NCBI GenBank assembly: GCA_905197665.1
Contig: CAJJZP010000008.1
Span: 1-64,000 of the forward strand
DNA length: 64,000 nucleotides
Source of the DNA: an uncultured Collinsella sp.
GTDB taxonomy: Bacteria; Actinomycetota; Coriobacteriia; Coriobacteriales; Coriobacteriaceae
Direction: 5' to 3'
Below the pieces are notes generated by a model that was not told the origin of the DNA, ran no database searches, and worked only from the letters and a program-made list of their open reading frames with translations. The position numbers and the translations under genes were made by a program. Positions 16,710 through 24,215 of this stretch are shown piece by piece. How positions within the stretch are numbered: the stretch's first letter is position 1; each line of letters opens with the position of its first letter.

Positions 16710-18400
16710 TCGTACCCGTTAAGTTTACCTACGCCTCGCGCGACCTGTGGTTCGACCCGCAGGATCTGGATATCCTCGAGGCCGATTATGCCATTTGCTC
16801 CACCGAGCGCGGAACCGAGATCGGCCTGGTCACGGCCGATCCCTTCGAGGTGCCGCAAGACGAGATCGGTCAGCCGCTCAAGCCCGTGCTGCGCGTGGCG
16901 AGCGACATCGACCTGCAGCTTGCCGACGACCTGGCCATTCAGGGCGACGAGGCCATGGTCGACTTCCGCCGCCTGGTCAAGGAGCTCGACCTCGAGATGA
17001 AGCCGGTCGGCGTCGAGTACCTGTTTGGCGGCGAGAAGGCCGTGTTCTACTTTGCGGCCGAGGAGCGCGTCGATTTTCGCCAGCTCGTCAAGGACCTGTC
17101 CTCGACGCTGCACATTCGCGTCGACATGCGCCAGATCGGCGTGCGCGACGAGACCCGCCTGGTGGGCGGCTATGCCCAGTGCGGCCAGGAGCTCTGCTGC
17201 ACGCGCTTCGGCGGACAATTTGAGCCCGTCTCGATCCGCATGGCAAAAGAGCAGGACCTGCCGCTCAATTCCTCCAAGATCAGCGGCGTGTGTGGCCGCC
17301 TAATGTGCTGCCTGCGCTATGAGTTCGAGGCGTACAAGGACTTTAAGAGCCGTGCGCCCAAAAAGAAGACGCTCATCGATACGCCGCTTGGCAAGGCGCG
17401 TATTCAGGAATATGACACGCCGCGCGAGCAGTTGGTGCTGCGCCTGGAGAATGGCAAGGTCTTTAAGGTCAACCTGGCCGATATGACCTGCTCGGAGGGC
17501 TGCAAAAAGAAGGCTGCCGAGCAGGGCTGCAATTGCCGCCCCGACTGCGTGACGCGCGATGTGCTCGAGCGCATCGAGTCGCCCGAGATGCGTCTGGCGC
17601 TCATGGAGCTCGACCGTGAGAACGGCGTCGACGTGGGTGATGGCCTGTCGAGTGCCGACCGTCTGGCCGGTACGTCGATGCCCAAGCGCCGTCGTCGCGA
17701 TGCTGAATCCGATGCCCGCGCTGCTCAGGGCCAGGGCGAGGGCCGTGGCCGCGGAAAGGGCCGCGGTAAGGCCGAGGCACCCGAGGCCGAGGAGGCCGCC
17801 GGTGCCCGTCGTCGTCGCAAGCGCGCGGGCTCGGGCGATGCTACCGAGGCTGCAGCCGCGGGCAAGAACGCCTCTCGCGAGCGCGAGGCTCAGCAGCCCC
17901 AGCAGCAGAATCGCGGCGGTGGCATGAACCCCACACGTCGCCGCCGCCGTCATCTGTCGAGCGAGGAGCGCGAGGACGCCTTCCGCGCCGCCGCCGCTCG
18001 CGAGGCCGGTGCCGCTTCCAAGGGTCCCTCGGCCTCCGATACGTCTGCCGACAAGGGTGGCAAGCAACGCAACGATGACGAGCGCGCGTCGCGTCCGCGC
18101 CGTCGCCATTCCTCGGGCGCGCAGCAGAAGCCTTCGGTGCCCTCCGTGGCCGATCAGGTCTCGGATGGCGAGGTCAAGGTCACGCGCCGTCGTCCCGGAG
18201 ATGGCGGGGGAGCGGCTGCTAAGGCTTCGCGTGGCGCCGCTCGCGACGAGCGCGAGCCGCGCGAGGATCGCGGTGGCGAGGGCTCGGCCGACCAGGGTCA
18301 AAAGCGCCGTCGCCGTCGCCGTTCCCGCAAGCCGCGCCAGGATGGTGGCGAGGGCTCGACCCCGTCTTCGTCCGCACCACAACCGCCCGCCGGCGAATAA
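16700..18400 (+). CDS. ricT: RicT/YaaT-like PSP1-domain protein with long basic tail
   Basis: 566-aa protein. Residues 1-290 form the PSP1 domain of RicT (YaaT), a cysteine-rich protein that in Bacillus is part of the Fe-S Y-complex acting on RNase Y. The conserved cysteines are in CGQELCC and CGRLMCCLR, with additional Cys in CSEGCKKKAAEQGC. Residues from about 320 to 566 form a low-complexity Arg/Ala/Gly/Glu tail, with several RRRRR-like clusters and KGRGKG repeats, not found in Bacillus RicT; it looks like an RNA-binding disordered extension. It overlaps holB by 10 nt. No RicA or RicF gene lies nearby. Confidence 0.88.
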   Translation: MPLVVPVKFTYASRDLWFDPQDLDILEADYAICSTERGTEIGLVTADPFEVPQDEIGQPLKPVLRVASDIDLQLADDLAIQGDEAMVDFRRLVKELDLEMKPVGVEYLFGGEKAVFYFAAEERVDFRQLVKDLSSTLHIRVDMRQIGVRDETRLVGGYAQCGQELCCTRFGGQFEPVSIRMAKEQDLPLNSSKISGVCGRLMCCLRYEFEAYKDFKSRAPKKKTLIDTPLGKARIQEYDTPREQLVLRLENGKVFKVNLADMTCSEGCKKKAAEQGCNCRPDCVTRDVLERIESPEMRLALMELDRENGVDVGDGLSSADRLAGTSMPKRRRRDAESDARAAQGQGEGRGRGKGRGKAEAPEAEEAAGARRRRKRAGSGDATEAAAAGKNASREREAQQPQQQNRGGGMNPTRRRRRHLSSEEREDAFRAAAAREAGAASKGPSASDTSADKGGKQRNDDERASRPRRRHSSGAQQKPSVPSVADQVSDGEVKVTRRRPGDGGGAAAKASRGAARDEREPREDRGGEGSADQGQKRRRRRRSRKPRQDGGEGSTPSSSAPQPPAGE

Positions 18401-18464
18401 CGCCCGCGAGCGGATTTAGCCCGCCTTACCCCGAGCGCATCGGGGTATCATAGCGCTGAATCAA

Positions 18465-18498
18465 CAACCCTCCCTGCGACCGAGCGTAGGGAGGGTTG
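18465..18498 (+). promoter_or_regulatory. Perfect hairpin covering the comF ribosome-binding site
   Basis: An 11-bp perfect stem (CAACCCTCCCT with AGGGAGGGTTG) with a 12-nt loop. The 3' arm is the only Shine-Dalgarno sequence for the GTG at 18503, so folding would hide it. There is no T-run after it, so it is not a normal terminator. Confidence 0.65.
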
Positions 18499-18502
18499 TG
18501 TC

Positions 18503-19309
18503 GTGAAGAGACATTTGAATGTGTTGGGATGCCTGCAAGGTGCCGGCATCCTACCGTTTGCGGACGAATTGCTACCGTTTGCCGAGCGGGCGGCACGCGA
18601 GGCGCTTGAGGCATTGTCGCCAACACGATGTGCCGGCTGCGAGCGCGCCGGTGCGCTTATTTGCCAAGACTGCCTGGCCGCGCTCACGCTCATCGACCCA
18701 TGTCATAGCTGCACCCGATGCGGCGCCCCGTTTGGGGATTTGCTGTGCACTGAGTGTTCGGTCGAGGGCACGTCCTCGGCAATGTCGGAGGCGCTCGACC
18801 GCTGCCTGGCGTGCGCCGTCTATGCGCATCCGCTGCCGCGCATCATTAAAGCGTACAAGGACGCGGGCGAGCGACGTCTGGCTCCGTATCTGGCGGAGTT
18901 GCTCTACGACACCGCCTTGCATGCCCAGGTTGCAGCCCCCAATCGCTATGGCGGCGTGCTGTCCGGTGCGGATGCGGTGGTGTTTGTGCCTGCGACGGCG
19001 GCAGCGTTTCGGCGGCGTGGTTTTGATCATATGGAGGCTATTGCGCGCCCATTTTGCGAGCTGTCGGGTGTTCCCCTGCTCGATGCTCTCGTCAAGTACG
19101 GGCATGGCGACCAGCGCGAACTCGGTCGTGAGGAGCGCCGCGAGCGTGCCCAAGGCATGTACGAGACGGTTGAGGACGTGCGCGGCCGCCGTCTACTGCT
19201 TATCGATGACGTTATCACCACGGGCGCGACCATGGCAGCGGCCTCGGCGGAGCTCAAGCGTGCCGGCGCTGCGGCAGTCGATGGCCTTGCTATCGCACGT
19301 GTTTGGTAG
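18503..19309 (+). CDS. comF: ComF-family phosphoribosyltransferase-like protein
   Basis: 268-aa protein of the ComF/GntX family, linked to DNA uptake in competent bacteria. An N-terminal zinc-ribbon-like Cys set (CAGCERAGALICQDC, then CHSCTRCG) is followed by a type I PRTase domain with the PRPP loop LLIDDVITTGATM near residue 235. The GTG start at 18503 is 5 nt after the hairpin that contains its GGGAGGG site; no in-frame ATG exists until far inside. The PD-(D/E)XK-like gene follows after 10 nt, so the two are probably co-transcribed. Confidence 0.88.
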   Translation: MKRHLNVLGCLQGAGILPFADELLPFAERAAREALEALSPTRCAGCERAGALICQDCLAALTLIDPCHSCTRCGAPFGDLLCTECSVEGTSSAMSEALDRCLACAVYAHPLPRIIKAYKDAGERRLAPYLAELLYDTALHAQVAAPNRYGGVLSGADAVVFVPATAAAFRRRGFDHMEAIARPFCELSGVPLLDALVKYGHGDQRELGREERRERAQGMYETVEDVRGRRLLLIDDVITTGATMAAASAELKRAGAAAVDGLAIARVW

Positions 19310-19319
19310 GGGTGGTTTT

Positions 19320-20429
19320 GTGGCAGTGAAGATTGAGCGGCGCAACGAGCCGACAGGCGAACAGCTAGCGGCTTCCGTAATCCTAACAGGCGCTTCAGCG
19401 CTGCGCATGATGCGCGCCGAGCGCCGGCAGATGGGCTATATCAGCTGGAAGGACCTTAATCCCGATGAAGAGCGCCGTGTGCTGCGCACGTCGTCGCCCT
19501 CGACCGAGGATATCTATCTTCCTGACTTGGTGCGAATTGGAGCCAAAAGTGGCGAGGTGCAAGAAGATCTGTGCTTGCTGGTGGGATCTGCGGCGCAGCG
19601 CCGCCGCATGCCTGGCGTAGGCTGGTCCGTGTGTTCCGGGTTGCCCGCCGGCTCGATTCTAGAGGTGGAACCGGGGGTGTACAGCCTATCTCCCGAGGCC
19701 CTTTGTGTTGCCGTTGCGCGCGAGGTCGGCTGCATCCAGGCGTTTGCCCTGGCCCAGGAGCTGTGCTCTAAGATTTCACTGAGCGACCGCGGGAAGTATC
19801 TGCCTCCCTACACCTCGCCTCTTACGAATAAACTTGCAAAGGACAAGGACCAGCCAGCAGATGTGGGCTACTTTGAGGTTGAGCCGGTGCTGATGCCCGA
19901 TCGCTTGGCAGATTACCTCGCGGCATGCAAGGGGAACGCGGCCAAACAATTGCAGCGTCTGTGTCCCTACTTGTCAGAAAACCTGCGCTCGCCCATGGAG
20001 TGCATCATGCTCGCCCTGTTTTCGCTTCCGTTTCCCTATGGCGGATTTGCCTGCGGTCCCTTTAAGACCGACTACAAGATCGAGTTCGATGACCGCGCGC
20101 AGGCAATCTCGGGGATGCCCCATGCAGTTTGCGATGCATATCAGGAGGCAGCCCGGTTTGACCTGGAATACAACGGTGAGCTGGGCCATTCCTCTCGGAG
20201 GGGACGTATCCATGATGAAAAGCGCAATACGGGCTTGATTACTATGGGAATCGAGGTCGCGACGGTCAATAGCGAAATGCTCTGTGACATGGAAGCGATG
20301 GAAGCGCTCGCATGGCGCATGCACCAGCGTATGCGAAAGCGGTACCGGAATCGTGTCGATGCCCGCAGGAAGAAGCAAGAGGCGTTGCTTAACACGCTGC
20401 GGGCGTGTTTTGGGCTTAAGCCGGTCTAA
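19320..20429 (+). CDS. Unknown protein with a PD-(D/E)XK/DUF559-like C-terminal domain
   Basis: 369-aa protein of no family I can name with certainty. Residues from about 225 resemble a restriction-endonuclease-like (Vsr/DUF559) fold: a Glu helix (SPMECIMLALFSLP), the core ARFDLEYNGELGH that matches the D-x(n)-ExK-type pattern with Asn in place of Lys, then RIHDEKRNTGLITMGIEV, the usual D..R...L...G ending. The N-terminal half has Ser/Arg-rich segments and no clear domain. The GTG at 19320 has GGGGTGG 6 nt upstream. It directly follows comF. The nuclease fold is inferred from a short motif, and activity is doubtful without the Lys. Confidence 0.7.
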   Translation: MAVKIERRNEPTGEQLAASVILTGASALRMMRAERRQMGYISWKDLNPDEERRVLRTSSPSTEDIYLPDLVRIGAKSGEVQEDLCLLVGSAAQRRRMPGVGWSVCSGLPAGSILEVEPGVYSLSPEALCVAVAREVGCIQAFALAQELCSKISLSDRGKYLPPYTSPLTNKLAKDKDQPADVGYFEVEPVLMPDRLADYLAACKGNAAKQLQRLCPYLSENLRSPMECIMLALFSLPFPYGGFACGPFKTDYKIEFDDRAQAISGMPHAVCDAYQEAARFDLEYNGELGHSSRRGRIHDEKRNTGLITMGIEVATVNSEMLCDMEAMEALAWRMHQRMRKRYRNRVDARRKKQEALLNTLRACFGLKPV

Positions 20430-20458
20430 TTCACGTCGAAAATAGGGGGTTAATCATA

Positions 20459-20685
20459 TGCCCTGGCCAAAATATGGCAAATATGAGTACTGTCACTAAA
20501 TCAGTAACAGCAAAATCAAGGAATTTAGGACTCGGAGGCGGCGTAAAGTAAGAAGATAATAAACAAATGTTGAATAACTAAGCATCAGGTTGGCGACACT
20601 GAGCGCAAAATCTGTCCGAGAGGCCAAAATTGCCTGTTACTTAATTGGTGGCAGTACTCATATTTGCCATATTTTGACCAGGGCA
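20459..20685. mobile_element. MITE-like element, copy B (227 bp)
   Basis: Inverted ends of about 38 bp: left TGCCCTGGCCAAAATATGG and right CCATATTTTGACCAGGGCA, each followed inward by GAGTACTGTC/GCAGTACTC. It has the same architecture, length and end motif as the element at 5918-6147, with an unrelated outermost sequence. It contains no gene, and a central AT-rich segment (AATAAACAAATG) resembles copy A (AATGAACAAAG). Confidence 0.8.
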
Positions 20686-20702
20686 CCCTAAGAAGGGCGC
20701 CT

Positions 20703-20727
20703 CGGAGCTCCCCGTAGGGGAGCTCCG
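20703..20727. terminator. GC-rich hairpin next to MITE-like copy B
   Basis: CGGAGCTCCCC pairs perfectly with GGGGAGCTCCG around a 3-nt loop. It has no T-run on the plus side. It may end transcription of the preceding two-gene unit, but this is uncertain. Confidence 0.5.
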
Positions 20728-20801
20728 GGCTTCATAGGGGCACGAATAGCCCACTCCGACCCGCAAAATCTGTGCGCACGATGCGAATGACGCCCTTAAC
20801 C

Positions 20802-20830
20802 TTAAACTTTAGCTTGAACTTAGCTATAAT
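20802..20830 (+). promoter_or_regulatory. Putative promoter for the SBP leader
   Basis: A consensus -10 TATAAT (20825-20830) lies 17 nt after a fair -35 TTAAAC. The start codon of the SBP gene is about 330 nt downstream, which implies a long leader RNA. Confidence 0.55.
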
Positions 20831-20837
20831 GCGCTAC

Positions 20838-21161
20838 GTTCCTGCCAGGCTGTGGTTGCGGACGGACGAAATGCCCGTCCTAGTCCAAGACAGACGCGGT
20901 CAAAGGGATCCACGTAAGCGACCGCGTGCGCGCGGCGCGATCATGGCGCGTCCTAGATGTAAGCCGCACCGTCCGTTCTACTTTCTTTGGGGCAATACCG
21001 CCTCGCGGGCGAGCGGGTCAGTCGTGAAGGTGGCTGCGGCCTCCCGAGCAAACACCCCGGTGCGCAAGTGTGGGGTCAAATACCAGGTCAGCTGGTGGGA
21101 ACAACCCGATATTCCGCGCAACGCACGGATCGTATACGACACAGAAGGCAGGGTAGTGGAC
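20838..21161 (+). ncRNA. Possible structured leader RNA upstream of the SBP gene
   Basis: About 320 nt downstream of a consensus promoter with several clean stems: GGACGG/CCGTCC (20860-20880), ACGCGGTC/GACCGCGT (20894-20927) and a CTCGC/GCGAG pair near 21003-21017. One reading frame stays open into the SBP gene, so an N-terminal extension cannot be excluded (segment WWEQPDIPRNARIVYDTEG looks protein-like). I do not recognise a known riboswitch, SRP RNA, tmRNA or RNase P RNA here. Confidence 0.3.
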
Positions 21162-22187
21162 ATGGTGAGGGGCAGCTTGATGCACGCGGCTCGGTTAGGT
21201 GCTGGGACCGCAGCGGTCATCGCCGTTTTGGGCCTGAGCGGATGCGCGTTCAACCCGCTGTCTACGTTCACGACTCCCACGATCGACCAGATCGAGTACG
21301 AGACGGTCACGCCGGCGGTGTCGGACGATGCTCTGGTCACTCCCGGAACCCTGACGGTTGCCCTCGATACCTCCGATGCGCCGCAGGCCATGCAGGACGC
21401 CGACGGCGAGCTCACGGGGTATGCGGTTGACGCCGCCCGCGCCCTTGCAAGCCGCATGGGCCTTAAGGTCGCCTTTGTCGATGCGTCCTCGGCAGGTTCC
21501 GCGCTCGGCGACAAAAAGGCTGATATCTTTATCGGCGAGATCAACTCCACGGACGGGGACGTTAGCTCGCTCGGCACCTGCCTGTACGATGCCGCTTCCG
21601 TGTTCGGTAAAACCAGCGATGGTGGGTCGCTGAGCGTTTCCACCGATACCCTTAACACGTCTACTCTGGGTATCCAGATGTCCTCGGCCTCGCAGGAGGC
21701 GCTTGCTAAGCAGAGCATCACCGCCAACCAAAAGACTTACTCCAACATCAACGAGTGCTTTGAGGCGCTCGAGTCCGGCGAGGTCGACTATGTGATCTGC
21801 GACTCCACGGCTGGCGGTTACCTTGCGCGCCTGATGAGCGAGATCTCCTATGTCGGTGCGCTCGAGGCGCCCTCGACGCTTGGTGTTGCAGGCCTTTCGT
21901 CCAATGACGAACTGTGTCGTGCCGTGAGCGATGCCCTCGACGGTATTACGGCCGACGGCACGCTCGAGGCGGTCCACTGCGTCTGGTACGGCACGATGCC
22001 CTACGACCTCACCACTAAGACGGTTTCGGGCGCTAACGTGCAGCCGGGCGACTCTGAGTCCAGCGAGACCACATCCTCCGGCAGCGAATCCTCCGATTCC
22101 AACAATGAGACCGCACCCTCCGAAGACAAATCGTCCAGCCAGGAAGACACCATCACCGACGACGACATTAACAAGCTTAATAGCTAG
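21162..22187 (+). CDS. Extracellular solute-binding lipoprotein (SBP_bac_3-like)
   Basis: 341-aa secreted lipoprotein. The signal peptide ends in lipobox LSGC (about residue 27), preceded by a hydrophobic GAGTAAVIAVLGLSG. The body has the family-3 solute-binding pattern: LTVALDTSDAPQAMQ, then GYAVDAARALASRMGL, then ALESGEVDYVICDS. The last 50 residues are Ser/Glu/Asp-rich and disordered. The start is uncertain: ATG 21162 gives a normal signal peptide, ATG 21180 has a better ribosome site (GAGGGG), and an upstream frame is open to 20772. No permease or ATPase gene is adjacent, so it may not work as a classical ABC importer. Confidence 0.8.
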   Translation: MVRGSLMHAARLGAGTAAVIAVLGLSGCAFNPLSTFTTPTIDQIEYETVTPAVSDDALVTPGTLTVALDTSDAPQAMQDADGELTGYAVDAARALASRMGLKVAFVDASSAGSALGDKKADIFIGEINSTDGDVSSLGTCLYDAASVFGKTSDGGSLSVSTDTLNTSTLGIQMSSASQEALAKQSITANQKTYSNINECFEALESGEVDYVICDSTAGGYLARLMSEISYVGALEAPSTLGVAGLSSNDELCRAVSDALDGITADGTLEAVHCVWYGTMPYDLTTKTVSGANVQPGDSESSETTSSGSESSDSNNETAPSEDKSSSQEDTITDDDINKLNS

Positions 22188-22504
22188 TTATTGCTAGGGG
22201 TGGCGTCTCCTATGCGCTAAGAGAGATGCCTCTTCACGGTTTCAACACGCACTGCCGGGTTTCCCCAATAGGGGAGCCCGGCTTTTTTATCCCTATAAAA
22301 CCAGCAGGTCAAAGCCAATTTTCGGGACCAAATACAAAGTCGCCGACGCCCTCCCATAGCGCACTTTGCCACAGAAAAGTGCGAGACTTCGGTATGCGGT
22401 ATCAAGCAATCGTTATTCGGGTCTTTAGGAATCCGCGTGATTAAATGCACGGCAATGGGTACATAGCCAGTACAGTAAGTCCCCGAGGCAGATTGGAGCC
22501 ACGT
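22188..22504. other. Intergenic region before hpf
   Basis: Contains the SBP terminator and, at 22360-22383, an 8-bp hairpin (CGCACTTT with AAAGTGCG). The rest shows nothing recognisable. The hpf promoter should be here but I could not define it. Confidence 0.4.
22254..22288 (+). terminator. Rho-independent terminator of the SBP gene
   Basis: GCCGGGTTTCCCC pairs with GGGGAGCCCGGC around AATA, followed by six T. Confidence 0.9.
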
Positions 22505-23089
22505 ATGGATATCAAGGTTTCTGGACGCAAGACGACGGTAACCGATGCTCTGCGTGCGCATGTGGATGAGAAGATCGGCGAGGCGCTCAAGGTTTTCGAT
22601 ATCGAGCCCATGACGGTCGACGTTGTACTTCGCTATGAGAAGAACCCCTCGAACCCCAACCCGGCAATCGTCGAGGTTACGGTTCGCGCCCGCGGTTCGG
22701 TGATTCGCGTTGCCGAGCACGGTGCAGATATGTACGCCGCCATCGACCTCTCCGCCGATAAGGTCACCCGCCAGCTGCGTAAGTTCAAGACCAAGGTCGT
22801 GGACAACCGCCAGGGCGGTGCCAGCGCCGCGGATGTTGCGCCGGTCGAGCGCGTTGACGATCTGGCCGACCTGCTGCTGCCCGAGGAGGAGGACGACCTG
22901 CTCGTCCGCGAGAAGGTCATCGATGTCACCCCGATGACTGAGGAGCAGGCGCTGGTGCAGACCGATCTGCTCGGCCATGACTTCTACGTGTTCGAGAACG
23001 CGACGACTGGCCTCATCAATGTGGTGTATCACCGTAAGAATGGTGGATATGGCATCATCAAGCCCCGCATCGAAACACTTGACGAGTAA
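22505..23089 (+). CDS. hpf: Ribosome hibernation promoting factor, long form
   Basis: 194-aa long-form HPF, which dimerises 70S ribosomes to 100S in stationary phase. Residues 1-105 are the S30AE domain (MDIKVSGRKTTVTDALRAHV; then MYAAIDLSADKVTRQLRK) that binds the decoding site. A linker leads to a C-terminal dimerisation domain (about 135-194; FYVFENATTGLINVVYHRKN). The ATG at 22505 has TTGGAG 7 nt upstream; an in-frame ATG at 22445 lacks one and would add 20 unlike residues. Confidence 0.95.
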   Translation: MDIKVSGRKTTVTDALRAHVDEKIGEALKVFDIEPMTVDVVLRYEKNPSNPNPAIVEVTVRARGSVIRVAEHGADMYAAIDLSADKVTRQLRKFKTKVVDNRQGGASAADVAPVERVDDLADLLLPEEEDDLLVREKVIDVTPMTEEQALVQTDLLGHDFYVFENATTGLINVVYHRKNGGYGIIKPRIETLDE

Positions 23090-23118
23090 AATACGTTAAC
23101 TTGCATGAGTTAACGGCC

Positions 23119-23151
23119 GGCGGTCATCCCATGCGGATGGCCGCCTTTTTT
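23119..23151 (+). terminator. Rho-independent terminator of hpf
   Basis: GGCGGTCATCC pairs with GGATGGCCGCC around 5 nt, then six T. Confidence 0.92.
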
Positions 23152-23169
23152 ACGTAAGGAGTCGCTTTG

Positions 23170-24123
23170 ATGGACAAGGCTGCATCTACCGGCCATTCAG
23201 ACCGCTGCCGCATCGTCGTCGATACCTGCTGCGACTTTAGCCCCGAGGTCGCCGCGAACCTCGATGTCGATATCTTGGGCTTCCCCTTTATCATCGATGG
23301 CGAGGAGCGCACGGACGATATCTGGTCGAGCATCAGCCCTAAGGAGTTCTACGACCGCATGCGTGCCGGCGCTCGCGTGTCTACCTCGGCTGTGTCGCTC
23401 GGTCGCTATATCGAGTTCTTTACCGAGTGCGCCAAAGAGGGCACGCCTACGGTCTACCTGTGCTTTACCTCGGCGCTGTCGTCGAGCTACAACTCCGCGT
23501 GCCAGGCGGCGGACGCCGTGCGCGCCGAGTATCCCGATTTTGAGCTGTACGTGGTCGACAACGCTCTGCCCTGTGCGACCGGCGAGCTCTTGGCGCTCGA
23601 GGCCGTCCGTCAACGCTCGGCGGGACTCACCGCCAAGCAGCTGGTCGACTGGGCAAACGAGGCCAAGACCTATGTCCACGGCTACTTTACGCTCGAGAGC
23701 TTTGACGCGCTGGCTGCCGGCGGTCGCATTCCGCCCGCGGCGGCGCAACTCACGGCTAAGCTCGATGTCAAGCCCGAGCTCTCCTACGACCTGGCCGGCT
23801 CGCTGTCGCTGATCGGCGTCAACCGCGGCCGCAAGAAGGCGCTCAAGTCCATCCTCAAGTCGTTCCGTGAGAACTACGTGCCCGATCGCACTATGCCCAT
23901 CGCCATTATGACTGCCGATGCCGAGAAGGACGGCGACTGGCTCGAGGCCGCCGTTCGCAAGGAGGAGGGCTGCGCCGACGTCACGATTATCCGTAGTTCC
24001 GTCGGTCCTACCATCGGCTCGCACGTGGGGCCCGGCATGGTGGCACTTGCGTTTTGGGGCAAGAACCGCGCCGAGAAAGCCTCGCTTTCCGACCGCATCG
24101 CGCGCCGTGTGCGCGGTGAGTAG
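23170..24123 (+). CDS. DegV-family fatty-acid-binding protein
   Basis: 317-aa DegV protein. Members bind fatty acids; FakB proteins of this family present exogenous fatty acid to FakA for phosphorylation. Family motifs: IVVDTCCDFSPEVA at the N-terminus, ARVSTSAVSLGRYIEFF, FTSALSSSYNSA, and the C-terminal SSVGPTIGSHVGPG. Start: TTG 23167 and ATG 23170 are adjacent codons; ATG is preferred (AAGGAG 8 nt upstream). No fakA is visible. Confidence 0.93.
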   Translation: MDKAASTGHSDRCRIVVDTCCDFSPEVAANLDVDILGFPFIIDGEERTDDIWSSISPKEFYDRMRAGARVSTSAVSLGRYIEFFTECAKEGTPTVYLCFTSALSSSYNSACQAADAVRAEYPDFELYVVDNALPCATGELLALEAVRQRSAGLTAKQLVDWANEAKTYVHGYFTLESFDALAAGGRIPPAAAQLTAKLDVKPELSYDLAGSLSLIGVNRGRKKALKSILKSFRENYVPDRTMPIAIMTADAEKDGDWLEAAVRKEEGCADVTIIRSSVGPTIGSHVGPGMVALAFWGKNRAEKASLSDRIARRVRGE

Positions 24124-24215
24124 ACAGGCGCTACGACCACAGGCGCCCCGCAGCTCAAGCTCCGGCGCTGAGTATTCAACCTGGTAACAACACCCAACCC
24201 AAAAGGAAAGGTTTC

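Noticed and set aside
21014..21040. SRP-RNA-like segment GGTCAGTCGTGAAGG in the SBP leader
   Set aside because: It matches part of the domain IV core by eye, but the conserved AGCAGC strand is not present (GGCTGC instead), so I do not call it SRP RNA.
20772..21161. N-terminal extension of the SBP lipoprotein
   Set aside because: It would place about 130 residues before the signal peptide, which is incompatible with a lipoprotein signal sequence unless the real start is internal; kept only as an alternative.
22217..23032. 271-aa minus-strand frame over hpf
   Set aside because: Opposite hpf, whose S30AE domain is certain; no ribosome site.
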